From Microbacterium sp. Gd 4-13 (GTDB lineage Bacteria > Actinomycetota > Actinomycetes > Actinomycetales > Microbacteriaceae): a stretch of DNA of 64,000 nt. Positions 15,235-23,039 of this stretch are shown here, in pieces. Location of the stretch: NCBI RefSeq assembly GCF_003095395.1, contig NZ_QEIJ01000003.1, forward strand, positions 62,001-126,000. The letters run 5' to 3'. Position numbers and translations under genes: made by a program. How positions within the stretch are numbered: the first letter of the stretch is position 1; every line of letters begins with the position of its first letter. The notes under the pieces were generated by a model that saw nothing but the letters and a program-made list of their open reading frames with translations, searched no databases and was not told where the DNA came from.

Positions 15235-16712
15235 GCGCCGGCGTCCCCCGGGTGCTCAGCATCGCCGGCACTGACCCGACGGGCGGGGCAGGGGTGCAGG
15301 CCGACCTGAAGAGCATCGCCGCCAACGGCGGATACGGGATGGCCGCGGTCACCGCACTCGTCGCGCAGAACACGCGCGGCGTGCGGTCGGTGCACCGCCC
15401 GCCGACGTCGTTCCTCGCCGAGCAGCTGCACGCGGTCAGCGACGACGTAGCGATCGATGCCGTGAAGATCGGCATGCTCGCCGACGTGGGGGTGATCGCG
15501 ACGGTGCGCCAGTGGCTTTCCGCGGTGCGCCCACCCGTCGTGGTCCTCGACCCCGTGATGGTGTCCACCAGCGGGCACCGGCTGCTCGACCCGGGGGCCG
15601 AAGATGCGTTGCGCCTGCTCCTCCCCGTGGCCGACCTCGTCACACCCAACGTGCCGGAGCTCGCCATCCTGCTCGCCTGTGAGCCGGCATCGGACGGCGA
15701 CGCCGTCGTCGCCCAGGCCCGGGAACTCGCCCGGCGTCACGGTGTGCGGGTCTTGGCGAAGGGCGGGCATCTCGAGGGTTCCGACCTCCGCGACGCGCTC
15801 GTGGAGCCCGACGGCCGCGTCAGCGACTTCCGCTCGCCGCGCATCGAGACAGGGAACACCCACGGGACGGGGTGCTCCCTGTCGTCCGCGATCGCGACCC
15901 GCCGCGCGGCGGGCTCGACCTGGTCTGATGCGACGGATCTCGCCCTGCGCTGGCTGTCGGAGAGCATCCGGCACGGGTCAGAGCTCGCCGTCGGGGGCGG
16001 GCACGGGCCCGTGAGCCACTTCGCCGGGCTCTGGGCGCGCGGCGGCCTCGACACCGCGCCGACGCCGGGCGAGATCGCCGACGAGTGGTGGCAGGACACG
16101 GCCGACGTGCGGGAGGCGATCGACGGGCTCGACTTCATCCGGTCTCTCGGCGACGGAACGCTCGATCGGGAAGCGTTCGCCTGGTACCTCGCGCAGGACG
16201 CCGTGTACCTCCGCGAGTACTCGCGCGTGCTGGCACAGGCGTCCCGTCTCGCGCCCACCGCCGAGGAGCAGACGTTCTGGATCACCGGCGCTCACGCCGC
16301 CGTGGCCACCGAGCTGACCCTCCACGAGCAGTGGCTCGATCTCGGCGACGGATCGCGCGTACAGGCGAGCCCCACCACGACCGCCTACCTCGACCATCTG
16401 GGGGCGGCCGCCGACAGCGGCGACTACGAGCGGCTCATCGCGGCGGTCCTCCCCTGCTACTGGCTCTACCACGACGTCGGAAGCCGGCTGCATCCGCTCA
16501 GCGGCGACGCACACCCGTATCGCGACTGGCTCGACACCTACGCCGCGCCGGAGTTCGCCGACGCGACGCTGACGGCGATCGAGATCGTCACCGCCGCGGC
16601 CGCTCGCGCGGCGCCGCGTCGTCGCGCGGTGATGGCGGAGGCGTTCCGGGCGTCGGCGACGCACGAACTGTCGTTCTGGCGCGCCCCCCTCGACGCCGTG
16701 GCGGTCCGGTGA
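15231..16712 (+). CDS. thiD: Bifunctional HMP(-P) kinase / thiaminase II (ThiD-TenA fusion)
   Basis: A 493-residue fusion. Residues 1 to about 260 are ThiD, which phosphorylates HMP and HMP-P: LSIAGTDPTGGAGVQADLK, DPVMVSTSGH, TPNVPELAIL and the C-terminal GNTHGTGCSLSSA. From about residue 275 a TenA domain follows, which hydrolyses degraded thiamine to recover HMP: DFIRSLGDG, AQDAVYLREYSR, the catalytic-Cys motif LPCYWLYHDVG, and ELSFW near the end for the catalytic Glu. The operon contains thiM, thiE and this fusion but no thiC or thiG, so locally it encodes salvage, not de novo synthesis. Confidence 0.94.
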   Translation: MSAGVPRVLSIAGTDPTGGAGVQADLKSIAANGGYGMAAVTALVAQNTRGVRSVHRPPTSFLAEQLHAVSDDVAIDAVKIGMLADVGVIATVRQWLSAVRPPVVVLDPVMVSTSGHRLLDPGAEDALRLLLPVADLVTPNVPELAILLACEPASDGDAVVAQARELARRHGVRVLAKGGHLEGSDLRDALVEPDGRVSDFRSPRIETGNTHGTGCSLSSAIATRRAAGSTWSDATDLALRWLSESIRHGSELAVGGGHGPVSHFAGLWARGGLDTAPTPGEIADEWWQDTADVREAIDGLDFIRSLGDGTLDREAFAWYLAQDAVYLREYSRVLAQASRLAPTAEEQTFWITGAHAAVATELTLHEQWLDLGDGSRVQASPTTTAYLDHLGAAADSGDYERLIAAVLPCYWLYHDVGSRLHPLSGDAHPYRDWLDTYAAPEFADATLTAIEIVTAAAARAAPRRRAVMAEAFRASATHELSFWRAPLDAVAVR

Positions 16713-16728
16713 GGGCGGGGCCCTTTCC

Positions 16729-17886
16729 TCAGGGGGCGAACAGTTCCGTCCTCGCCCGCGTCGCACGCTCGAGCAGCTGACGCTCGACGGTGGCCGCGTG
16801 AGGGTCACGGCCCGACAGCGCCCGCTGTCGGGCCGCGGCGAGCGCGGTCGCATCGGCGATGAAGCGCCGCATGACGCGCGTGCGGTCGCCGTTCAGCGTC
16901 TTCGCCCAGCGGAGCGCCGCGCGGCGGCCGGGCCCGGTCGCCAGCATCCCCACCTCCTGCTCGGTGAACCATCCCGCCGCGGCGTATTCACCGAGCCGCA
17001 CCCGGGTCAGGCGCGACTCCTCGCGGCGCAGCAGCAGCACCCCGAGGATGAAGAGAACGAAGAGGGGCACCTGCACGGTCACGTAGAGCGCGAAGAAGTC
17101 AGCGAACACCGCCGAGCCGTTCCAGAGCGCGTGCAGGAGGATCGCTGCGACCAGCCCGGCGAGCCCATAGCCGAACGCGGCACCGGCGGGCAGTGACCGC
17201 CGGGCGGCCAATCCGAACGCGAATCCGATCAGCGCGGTGAACATGACGTGCGCGAAGGGCGAGAGGATCGCGCGGAGGAAGAACGTCGTCGACGCCTGGG
17301 AGAGGCCCCCCTCGATGAGACTGATGGCGAAGTACTGGATGTTCTCGGTGAAGGCGAACCCTGCGCCGACGAGCGCCCCGTAGACGATGCCGTCGACGGG
17401 TCCGTCGAACGACCGCCGGGCGGCGACGTAGATGAGGAAGACCCCGAGACCCTTCGCGACCTCCTCGACCACGGGGGCTTGCACGACGGAGGAGAACTCG
17501 GCCGGCAGCGGACCGACAACGAACGTCAGCGCGAGGTCGACGCCCAGCGCGATGGCGACCGCGGCGATGGCTCCCCAGGCGACGGCGAACACGACGATTC
17601 CGCGCGGTTCCGGCTCCCACCGATCGATGAGGCGCACGACCGCCGCTACCACCGCGAGCGGCACGAGCGCGAGGATCATCCCCACGGTCGACGCGCCCGG
17701 CCCGAGGAAGTTCACGAAGTACGCGACGAGGGCCACCAGCACGAGCGCGAGCACGCCGCCGATCCACACGAGCGCACCCCCGGTGCGTCGGGAGCCGACG
17801 GGTACGGTCGCGGGCACGGACCCCGCGGGCGAGATGGGGGCGCCGGCCCCCGGATGCGGCTGCGACAGCGGCGAGGGGTAGGCCAT
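16729..17886 (-). CDS. PrsW family intramembrane metalloprotease
   Basis: A 385-residue polytopic membrane protein. PrsW-type proteases cut membrane anti-sigma factors. The family motifs are present: VVEEVAKG (E-E-x3-K) near residue 145, GAGFAFTENIQYF near 190 and HVMFTALIGFAFG near 225. About 9 membrane spans occupy residues 35-300; the Pro-rich N-terminus and the charged C-terminal 90 residues are predicted soluble. TAGGCT lies exactly 6 nt before the ATG on the minus strand. Its substrate is unknown; the ECF sigma factor in this window is 35 kb away and no link can be claimed. Confidence 0.87.
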   Translation of the reverse strand: MAYPSPLSQPHPGAGAPISPAGSVPATVPVGSRRTGGALVWIGGVLALVLVALVAYFVNFLGPGASTVGMILALVPLAVVAAVVRLIDRWEPEPRGIVVFAVAWGAIAAVAIALGVDLALTFVVGPLPAEFSSVVQAPVVEEVAKGLGVFLIYVAARRSFDGPVDGIVYGALVGAGFAFTENIQYFAISLIEGGLSQASTTFFLRAILSPFAHVMFTALIGFAFGLAARRSLPAGAAFGYGLAGLVAAILLHALWNGSAVFADFFALYVTVQVPLFVLFILGVLLLRREESRLTRVRLGEYAAAGWFTEQEVGMLATGPGRRAALRWAKTLNGDRTRVMRRFIADATALAAARQRALSGRDPHAATVERQLLERATRARTELFAP

Positions 17887-17935
17887 GCGATCAGCCTAGA
17901 GCGGGGTGCCCCACGCCGCCGGGTAGCGTGGACGC

Positions 17936-18802
17936 ATGCGGTTTGCCCACGTTCAGTCAGCGTCGTCCGAACTCTCCCCCCGCCTGGTGGTCGTCAGCGA
18001 CGAGGCGATGACCTTCGTCGACGAGTTGTTCGACGACGCGCCCGGCACCCTCGAGGCCCTCATCGCCGGCGGCGACGAGCTGCTGGAGCGGGTGCGAGGC
18101 GCGGCCGACGCCGCATCCTGGATCTCGATCGACGGGGCGGCGTTCGCATCGGCCGTCCTGACACCGCCGGTGATCCTGGCGATCGGATTGAACTACTCCG
18201 CGCACTCGGGCGAGCTCGGGCTCAAGACAGACTCGACGCCCACCGTCTTCGTGCTGTGGCCCAACTCGCTCGCCGGGCACGAGGCGACCACGTCGTGGCC
18301 GCGAACCCTCAGCGAATCGGTGGACTACGAGGCGGAACTGGGCGTGATCATCGGACGAGCGGCGAAGGACGTCGCCACGGAGGACGCCCTCGACCACGTC
18401 TGGGGCTACACGGTGGTCAACGACATCACCGCCCGCGACATCCAGTTCTCCGAGGCGCAGTGGTCGCGCTGCAAGTCGTTCGACGGGTTCACACCGACCG
18501 GCCCGTTCGTCGTGACCGCCGATGAGATCCCCGATCCGCAGAACCTCCACATCTGGACCGTCGTCGACGGACACACGGTGCAGGACGCCTCCACCGGCCA
18601 GATGGTGCGCTCGGTCGCGACGCTCATCTCGCACTTGTCGCAGTCGGTCACCCTGCTGCCGGGGACGCTCATCTCCACCGGCAGCCCGGGCGGGGCGGGC
18701 TACTCCCGCGACCCGCAGATCTTCCTCCGCGACCGTTCGACCGTCACGGTCGGCGTCGACGGGGTGGGCGCACTCACGACGCACTGCCGGATCATCGGCT
18801 GA
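17936..18802 (+). CDS. Fumarylacetoacetate hydrolase family protein
   Basis: A 288-residue FAH-superfamily enzyme that would cleave or isomerise a 2-oxo acid such as an aromatic-ring-degradation product. Seen: AIGLNYSAHSGELG, FVLWPNSLAGHE, the metal ligands in DYEAELGVIIGR (E-x-E) and VVNDITARDIQ (Asp), and the C-terminal GTLISTGSPGGAG. The N-terminal 60 residues are the small cap domain. TAGCGT sits 6 nt before the ATG, divergent from prsW with 49 bp between starts. Substrate unknown. Confidence 0.88.
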   Translation: MRFAHVQSASSELSPRLVVVSDEAMTFVDELFDDAPGTLEALIAGGDELLERVRGAADAASWISIDGAAFASAVLTPPVILAIGLNYSAHSGELGLKTDSTPTVFVLWPNSLAGHEATTSWPRTLSESVDYEAELGVIIGRAAKDVATEDALDHVWGYTVVNDITARDIQFSEAQWSRCKSFDGFTPTGPFVVTADEIPDPQNLHIWTVVDGHTVQDASTGQMVRSVATLISHLSQSVTLLPGTLISTGSPGGAGYSRDPQIFLRDRSTVTVGVDGVGALTTHCRIIG

Positions 18803-18822
18803 CCCGCCGTCTCGCCAGCCGC

Positions 18823-20313
18823 TCAGCCCTCGGGAGGCGAGACGACGTCGGTCGAGGAGCGGATGACGGGGATCGCCTCGGTGATCGCCTCGAGCCCCGA
18901 CAGGCGCATCGGCGAGATCTGCTTCGTGACCTCGGCTCGTGACATCAGGCCCGCCTCGACGACGAGGTCGGCGACGTTGCGTCCCGTCAGCAACGCGGTC
19001 TTGGCGAGGGCCGCGGCCGCCGCGTAGCCGATGAAGGGCGTGAGAGCGGTGACGACGCCCACCGACGAGCCGACCATCGCGCCGAGTCGTTCCCGGTTCG
19101 CGGTGATGCCGTCGATGCAGTTCACCCGCAGCGTCCACATAGCCCGCTGCATCCAGGTCATCGACTGGAAGATGGAGTGCGCGATCACCGGCTCGAAGGC
19201 GTTGAGCTGCAGCTGACCGCCCTCGACCGCCATCGTGACGGTGAGGTCGGCGCCTGCCACCGCGAAGGCGACCTGGTTGACGACCTCGGGGATGACGGGG
19301 TTGACCTTGCCCGGCATGATGCTCGAGCCCGCCTGACGGGGCGGCAGATTGATCTCGCCGAACCCGGCCTGCGGGCCGCTGGAGAGGAGACGGAGGTCGT
19401 TGCAGATCTTCGACAGCTTGATCGCGTTGCGCTTCAGCGAAGACGAGAACGACATGAACGAGCCCGTATCGCTCGTCGACTCCACGAGGTCGGTCGCGGT
19501 GTCGAGGTCGAGCGCGGTGATGGAGCGCAGATGGTGCAGCACGGCCTTCGCGTAGGTCGAGTGTGCCGTGATCCCCGTGCCGATCGCGGTCGCTCCCATG
19601 TTGACCTCCGCGAGGAGGTAGGCGTTCTCGGTCAACCGGTTGTAGTCCTCCCCGAGCGTCGTGGCGAAACCGTGGAACTCCTGTCCGAGCGTCATCGGCA
19701 CGGCGTCCTGCAGCTGGGTGCGCCCGACTTTGAGCACGTCGTGGAACTCGACCGACTTCGCGAGGAACGACTGCCGCAGGAGCGAGAGCTCTGCCAGCAG
19801 GCTCTGGAGGTTCAGCGCGAGCCCGACCTTGACGGCCGTCGGGTACACGTCGTTCGTCGACTGACTGCGGTTGGTGTGGTCGATCGGCGAGAGGAAACCG
19901 TAATCGCCCTTCGCACGCCCGGCCTCTTCGAGGGCGATGTTGGTCAGCACCTCGTTGGCGTTCATGTTCGTCGACGTGCCGGCGCCGCCCTGGATGACGC
20001 CCACGACGAACTGATCATGGAACTCGCCGTCGATGACCCGCTGGGCGGCGCGATCGATCAGCTGCCCCCGCTCGGCGTCGAGCACGCCGATCTCGATGTT
20101 GGCGCGGGCCGACGCCTGCTTGACCATCGCCAGAGCCCGGACGAGATCGGGGTAGACCGAGATCGGACGCTGGGAGATCGGGAAATTCTCCAGCGCGCGG
20201 GCGGTGTGGATGCCCCAATACGCCTCGGCGGGGATCTCCAGCGATCCCAACGAATCGGTCTCCGTGCGGGTGCGCTCGGTGGTGTCCTGGAGCTTCGTCG
20301 CGTCCTGTGGCAT
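18823..20313 (-). CDS. aspA: Aspartate ammonia-lyase
   Basis: Converts L-aspartate to fumarate and ammonia. The 496-residue protein belongs to the class II fumarase/aspartase superfamily. The signature GSSIMPGKVNPVIPEVVNQV is present with the flexible catalytic loop, as are the T-N-D region SQSTNDVYPTAVK and GRTQLQDAVPMTLGQEF. Aspartase rather than fumarase is suggested by the MARTE-like N-terminus (RTETDSLGSLEIPAEAYWGI) and length. AAAGGATC lies 5 nt upstream of the ATG. It stands alone, with hairpins upstream separating it from the metallophosphoesterase gene. Confidence 0.9.
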   Translation of the reverse strand: MPQDATKLQDTTERTRTETDSLGSLEIPAEAYWGIHTARALENFPISQRPISVYPDLVRALAMVKQASARANIEIGVLDAERGQLIDRAAQRVIDGEFHDQFVVGVIQGGAGTSTNMNANEVLTNIALEEAGRAKGDYGFLSPIDHTNRSQSTNDVYPTAVKVGLALNLQSLLAELSLLRQSFLAKSVEFHDVLKVGRTQLQDAVPMTLGQEFHGFATTLGEDYNRLTENAYLLAEVNMGATAIGTGITAHSTYAKAVLHHLRSITALDLDTATDLVESTSDTGSFMSFSSSLKRNAIKLSKICNDLRLLSSGPQAGFGEINLPPRQAGSSIMPGKVNPVIPEVVNQVAFAVAGADLTVTMAVEGGQLQLNAFEPVIAHSIFQSMTWMQRAMWTLRVNCIDGITANRERLGAMVGSSVGVVTALTPFIGYAAAAALAKTALLTGRNVADLVVEAGLMSRAEVTKQISPMRLSGLEAITEAIPVIRSSTDVVSPPEG

Positions 20314-20375
20314 GTAGATCCTTTTGGGTTACGGCCGGTCGAGGTGCGTCGAGCCTACCCGCGCGGGCTGAGCGC

Positions 20376-20408
20376 CCCCGGTGGACACCGGGGTGACCGA
20401 CGGTCACC
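20376..20408. terminator. Two adjacent small hairpins between aspA and the metallophosphoesterase
   Basis: CCCCGGTG / CACCGGGG around GA (20376-20393), overlapped by GGTGACC / GGTCACC around GAC (20392-20408). They lie 23 bp past the stop of the metallophosphoesterase and can form only alternately. Likely a terminator. Confidence 0.55.
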
Positions 20409-20431
20409 GCACGGGCCGCGGCGTACAGCCG

Positions 20432-21343
20432 TCAGGAGCGCTTGCGCGAGAACGCGTCGAGTCGTTCCTCGGGGGTGAGACCGGCCATGCGCTCGGTCCA
20501 CTCCGCCGTGAAGTACTCCCCCGTCTGCGCATCGTCGACGACGGGTACCACCGCGTGGGTGATCGTGTCGTCGTAGACGTGCACGAGGTGAAAGGACTGC
20601 CCGGCGTCCATCCCGTTCACCTCGACCGCCGGGCGGGCGAGATCCATCGTGTAGCAGGTCGCCGCCGCCACGCTCACCGGCACCCCGGCGAAGGTGCCGC
20701 TGGTCGAGTAGTGCAGGTGGCCGGCGAGGATGCCGCGCACGTCGGTTCCGGCGACCACCTCGGCGAGCGCGTGCTGGTCGCGGAGCTCGAGGATGTCGAA
20801 GAAGGGGATGTGCGACGGGAGCGGCGGATGGTGCAGAACCAGGAGCGTGCCCAGCGGGGACGGATCGGCGAGGACGCCGGCGAGCCAGTCCCGTTGGGCG
20901 GCATCGATCTCGCCGTGATGCCATCCGGGCACGGTCGAATCGAGGGCGACCAGCCGGAGGCCGTCGAGGTCCCACACCCCCGTGATCGGCTCCTGCGTCG
21001 CCTCCGTGTCGAGGAGGTGCTGGCGCATGGCAGGACGTTCGTCGTGGTTGCCGGCCACCCACACCACCGGCGCCCCCAGTCGTTCGGCGACCGGCTCGAC
21101 CTCTGCCCGGAGAGCCGCATAGGCCTCGGGTTCGCCCAGGTCGGTGAGATCGCCGGTGAAGACGAGGGCATCGGGACGGATACCGAGGTCTTCGACCGCG
21201 CGCATCGTGCGCGCGAGGTTCGCCGCGACGTCGTACCGACCGCCCAGCCGGCGGTCGCCGGCGAGGAGATGCGTATCGCTCAGATGCACGATCACGCGCC
21301 GCGCGGGCGGGTACTGACCGAACTGCGGCGATGCTCCGACCAT
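20432..21343 (-). CDS. Metallophosphoesterase, CpdA-like
   Basis: A 303-residue calcineurin-like phosphoesterase. All metal motifs are seen: HLSDTHLLAGD (D-x-H), FTGDLTDLGE (GD), VAGNHDERP (GNHD) and GILAGHLHYS (GHxH). This organisation is that of class III cyclic-nucleotide phosphodiesterases, so cAMP hydrolysis is a reasonable guess; other phosphoesters are possible. No signal peptide, so cytoplasmic. TAGGCT is 6 nt before the ATG on the minus strand. Confidence 0.86.
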   Translation of the reverse strand: MVGASPQFGQYPPARRVIVHLSDTHLLAGDRRLGGRYDVAANLARTMRAVEDLGIRPDALVFTGDLTDLGEPEAYAALRAEVEPVAERLGAPVVWVAGNHDERPAMRQHLLDTEATQEPITGVWDLDGLRLVALDSTVPGWHHGEIDAAQRDWLAGVLADPSPLGTLLVLHHPPLPSHIPFFDILELRDQHALAEVVAGTDVRGILAGHLHYSTSGTFAGVPVSVAAATCYTMDLARPAVEVNGMDAGQSFHLVHVYDDTITHAVVPVVDDAQTGEYFTAEWTERMAGLTPEERLDAFSRKRS

Positions 21344-21423
21344 GCCCCCAGCCTAGAGCGCACATCCGAATCGTCGGCGGCCGCGAATAGGTAGCGACCA
21401 CGACGAGACGGGGAGGCCCAGCC

Positions 21424-22998
21424 ATGGCCGCACGACGCAAGACCTTCACCGCCTGGTCGGCGGTGGCCGGCATCGTCTCGGCTGCCGCGTTCCTCGCGGC
21501 CGCCGAACTCATCGCCCTCTTGGTCGCGCCCCAGGCGAGTCCGCTGCTGGCGGTGGGGTCGTTCGTGATCGACATCGTGCCCCAGCCGCTCAAGGAGTTC
21601 GCGATCTCGACGTTCGGGGCGAACGACAAGATCGCTCTGCTCGTCGGCCTCGGCCTCGCGGTCGTCATCGCGTCGGCGATCGCCGGAATCCTCGAGTACG
21701 TGCGACCACCGCTGGGCGCCGTGCTGCTCGTCGTCGCCGGAGTGCTCTCCGGCGCGGCGATCCTCACCCGCGCGGGTGCGGGCGTCCTCTCCGCGCTTCC
21801 TCCGCTGGTCGGCACGATCGTGGGGGTCGTGCTCATCCTGATGCTGGGGCGACGTCTGCGGGCCTGGCGCGACCGTGCGGCGGCCGCTCCCACGGAGTCG
21901 GACCCTGAGGAGGGCGCTGAGACCGCGGGGGCGAGCCGGCGCGGATTCCTCGGGATGACCGCCATCGCCGCCGCCGCCTCCGTCGTGGTGGGTGTGGGCT
22001 CGCGGGTCATCTCGGCGACGACCTCGTCGATCGCGGCCGTCCGCGACGCCATCCAGCTTCCCGCGGTGCGCTCCACGGTCACCGTGCCGGCCGGCGCGGA
22101 AGCCGACGTGGAGGGCCTCTCCCCCCTGTTCACGCCCAACGCCGAGTTCTACCGCGTCGACACGGCTCTGACCGTTCCCTCGATCGACCCATCGACCTGG
22201 CGCCTCGTGATCGACGGCATGGTCGACCAGCGCATCGAGCTCTCCTTCGACGACCTCGTCGGGATGGGTCTCGACGAGTACGGCATCACCCTGACGTGCG
22301 TCTCGAACGAGGTCGGTGGCGGCCTCGTCGGCAACGCGATCTGGCAGGGCGTTCCCATTCGCGACATCCTCGCGATGGCGGGGCCCCAGGCCGGCGCCGA
22401 CATGGTGCTCTCGCGCAGCGTCGACGGCTACACCGCGAGCACTCCTCTCGACACGCTGACCGACGACAACCGAGACGCCATCTTCGCGGTCGCCATGAAC
22501 GGCGAACCGCTTCCGCTCGAGCACGGTTTCCCGGTGCGGATGGTCGTCCCCGGTCTCTACGGCTACGTCTCGGCGACGAAGTGGGTCACCGAGCTGAAGG
22601 TCACCACGTTCGCCGCCGACGAGGCCTACTGGACCCCGCGCGGGTACGCCGCTGAAGCCCCCATCAAGATGTCGTCGCGCATCGATACCCCGCGTTCGGG
22701 AACGCCTGTCAACGCCGGCACCGTGCCGATCGCGGGCATGGCGTGGGCGCAGACCACCGGCATCCAGAGTGTCGAGGTCTCGATCGACGACGGCGACTGG
22801 CAGCAGGCGAACCTCTCCACGCCGGTCAACGCCGACACCTGGGTGCAGTGGTGGATGGAGTGGCAGGCCGAGGCAGGCACGCACTACGTCACCGTGCGTG
22901 CCACCGACAAGAACGGTCAGGTGCAGATCGAGGACCGCGCGCCCATCGCCCCCGACGGCTCGTCGGGGTGGCAGCGCACCCTCGTCACCGTCCGCTGA
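21424..22998 (+). CDS. Membrane-anchored molybdopterin-dependent oxidoreductase (SUOX/YedY-like)
   Basis: A 524-residue protein. Residues 10-165 hold four or five membrane spans. ASRRGFLGM (R172, R173) then starts another hydrophobic segment of twin-arginine type, followed by the catalytic domain from about residue 215. It has a sulfite-oxidase-type molybdenum cofactor fold: C292 in LTCVSNEVGG is the expected Mo ligand, and GFPVRMVVPGLYGYVSATKWV is the family's cofactor-domain signature. The last 110 residues form an Ig-like SUOX C-terminal domain. Expected at the outer face of the membrane. Substrate unknown; YedY relatives repair methionine sulfoxide, other members act on sulfite or nitrate. 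Confidence 0.87.
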   Translation: MAARRKTFTAWSAVAGIVSAAAFLAAAELIALLVAPQASPLLAVGSFVIDIVPQPLKEFAISTFGANDKIALLVGLGLAVVIASAIAGILEYVRPPLGAVLLVVAGVLSGAAILTRAGAGVLSALPPLVGTIVGVVLILMLGRRLRAWRDRAAAAPTESDPEEGAETAGASRRGFLGMTAIAAAASVVVGVGSRVISATTSSIAAVRDAIQLPAVRSTVTVPAGAEADVEGLSPLFTPNAEFYRVDTALTVPSIDPSTWRLVIDGMVDQRIELSFDDLVGMGLDEYGITLTCVSNEVGGGLVGNAIWQGVPIRDILAMAGPQAGADMVLSRSVDGYTASTPLDTLTDDNRDAIFAVAMNGEPLPLEHGFPVRMVVPGLYGYVSATKWVTELKVTTFAADEAYWTPRGYAAEAPIKMSSRIDTPRSGTPVNAGTVPIAGMAWAQTTGIQSVEVSIDDGDWQQANLSTPVNADTWVQWWMEWQAEAGTHYVTVRATDKNGQVQIEDRAPIAPDGSSGWQRTLVTVR

Positions 22999-23039
22999 CG
23001 ACCGGCCGGGGGGCGGTGCTCCTCGGCTAGCGTGGGATC

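Noticed and set aside
16729..17886. PrsW acting on the membrane partner of the ECF sigma factor
   Set aside because: Attractive functionally, but the genes are 35 kb apart and nothing in the sequence links them.
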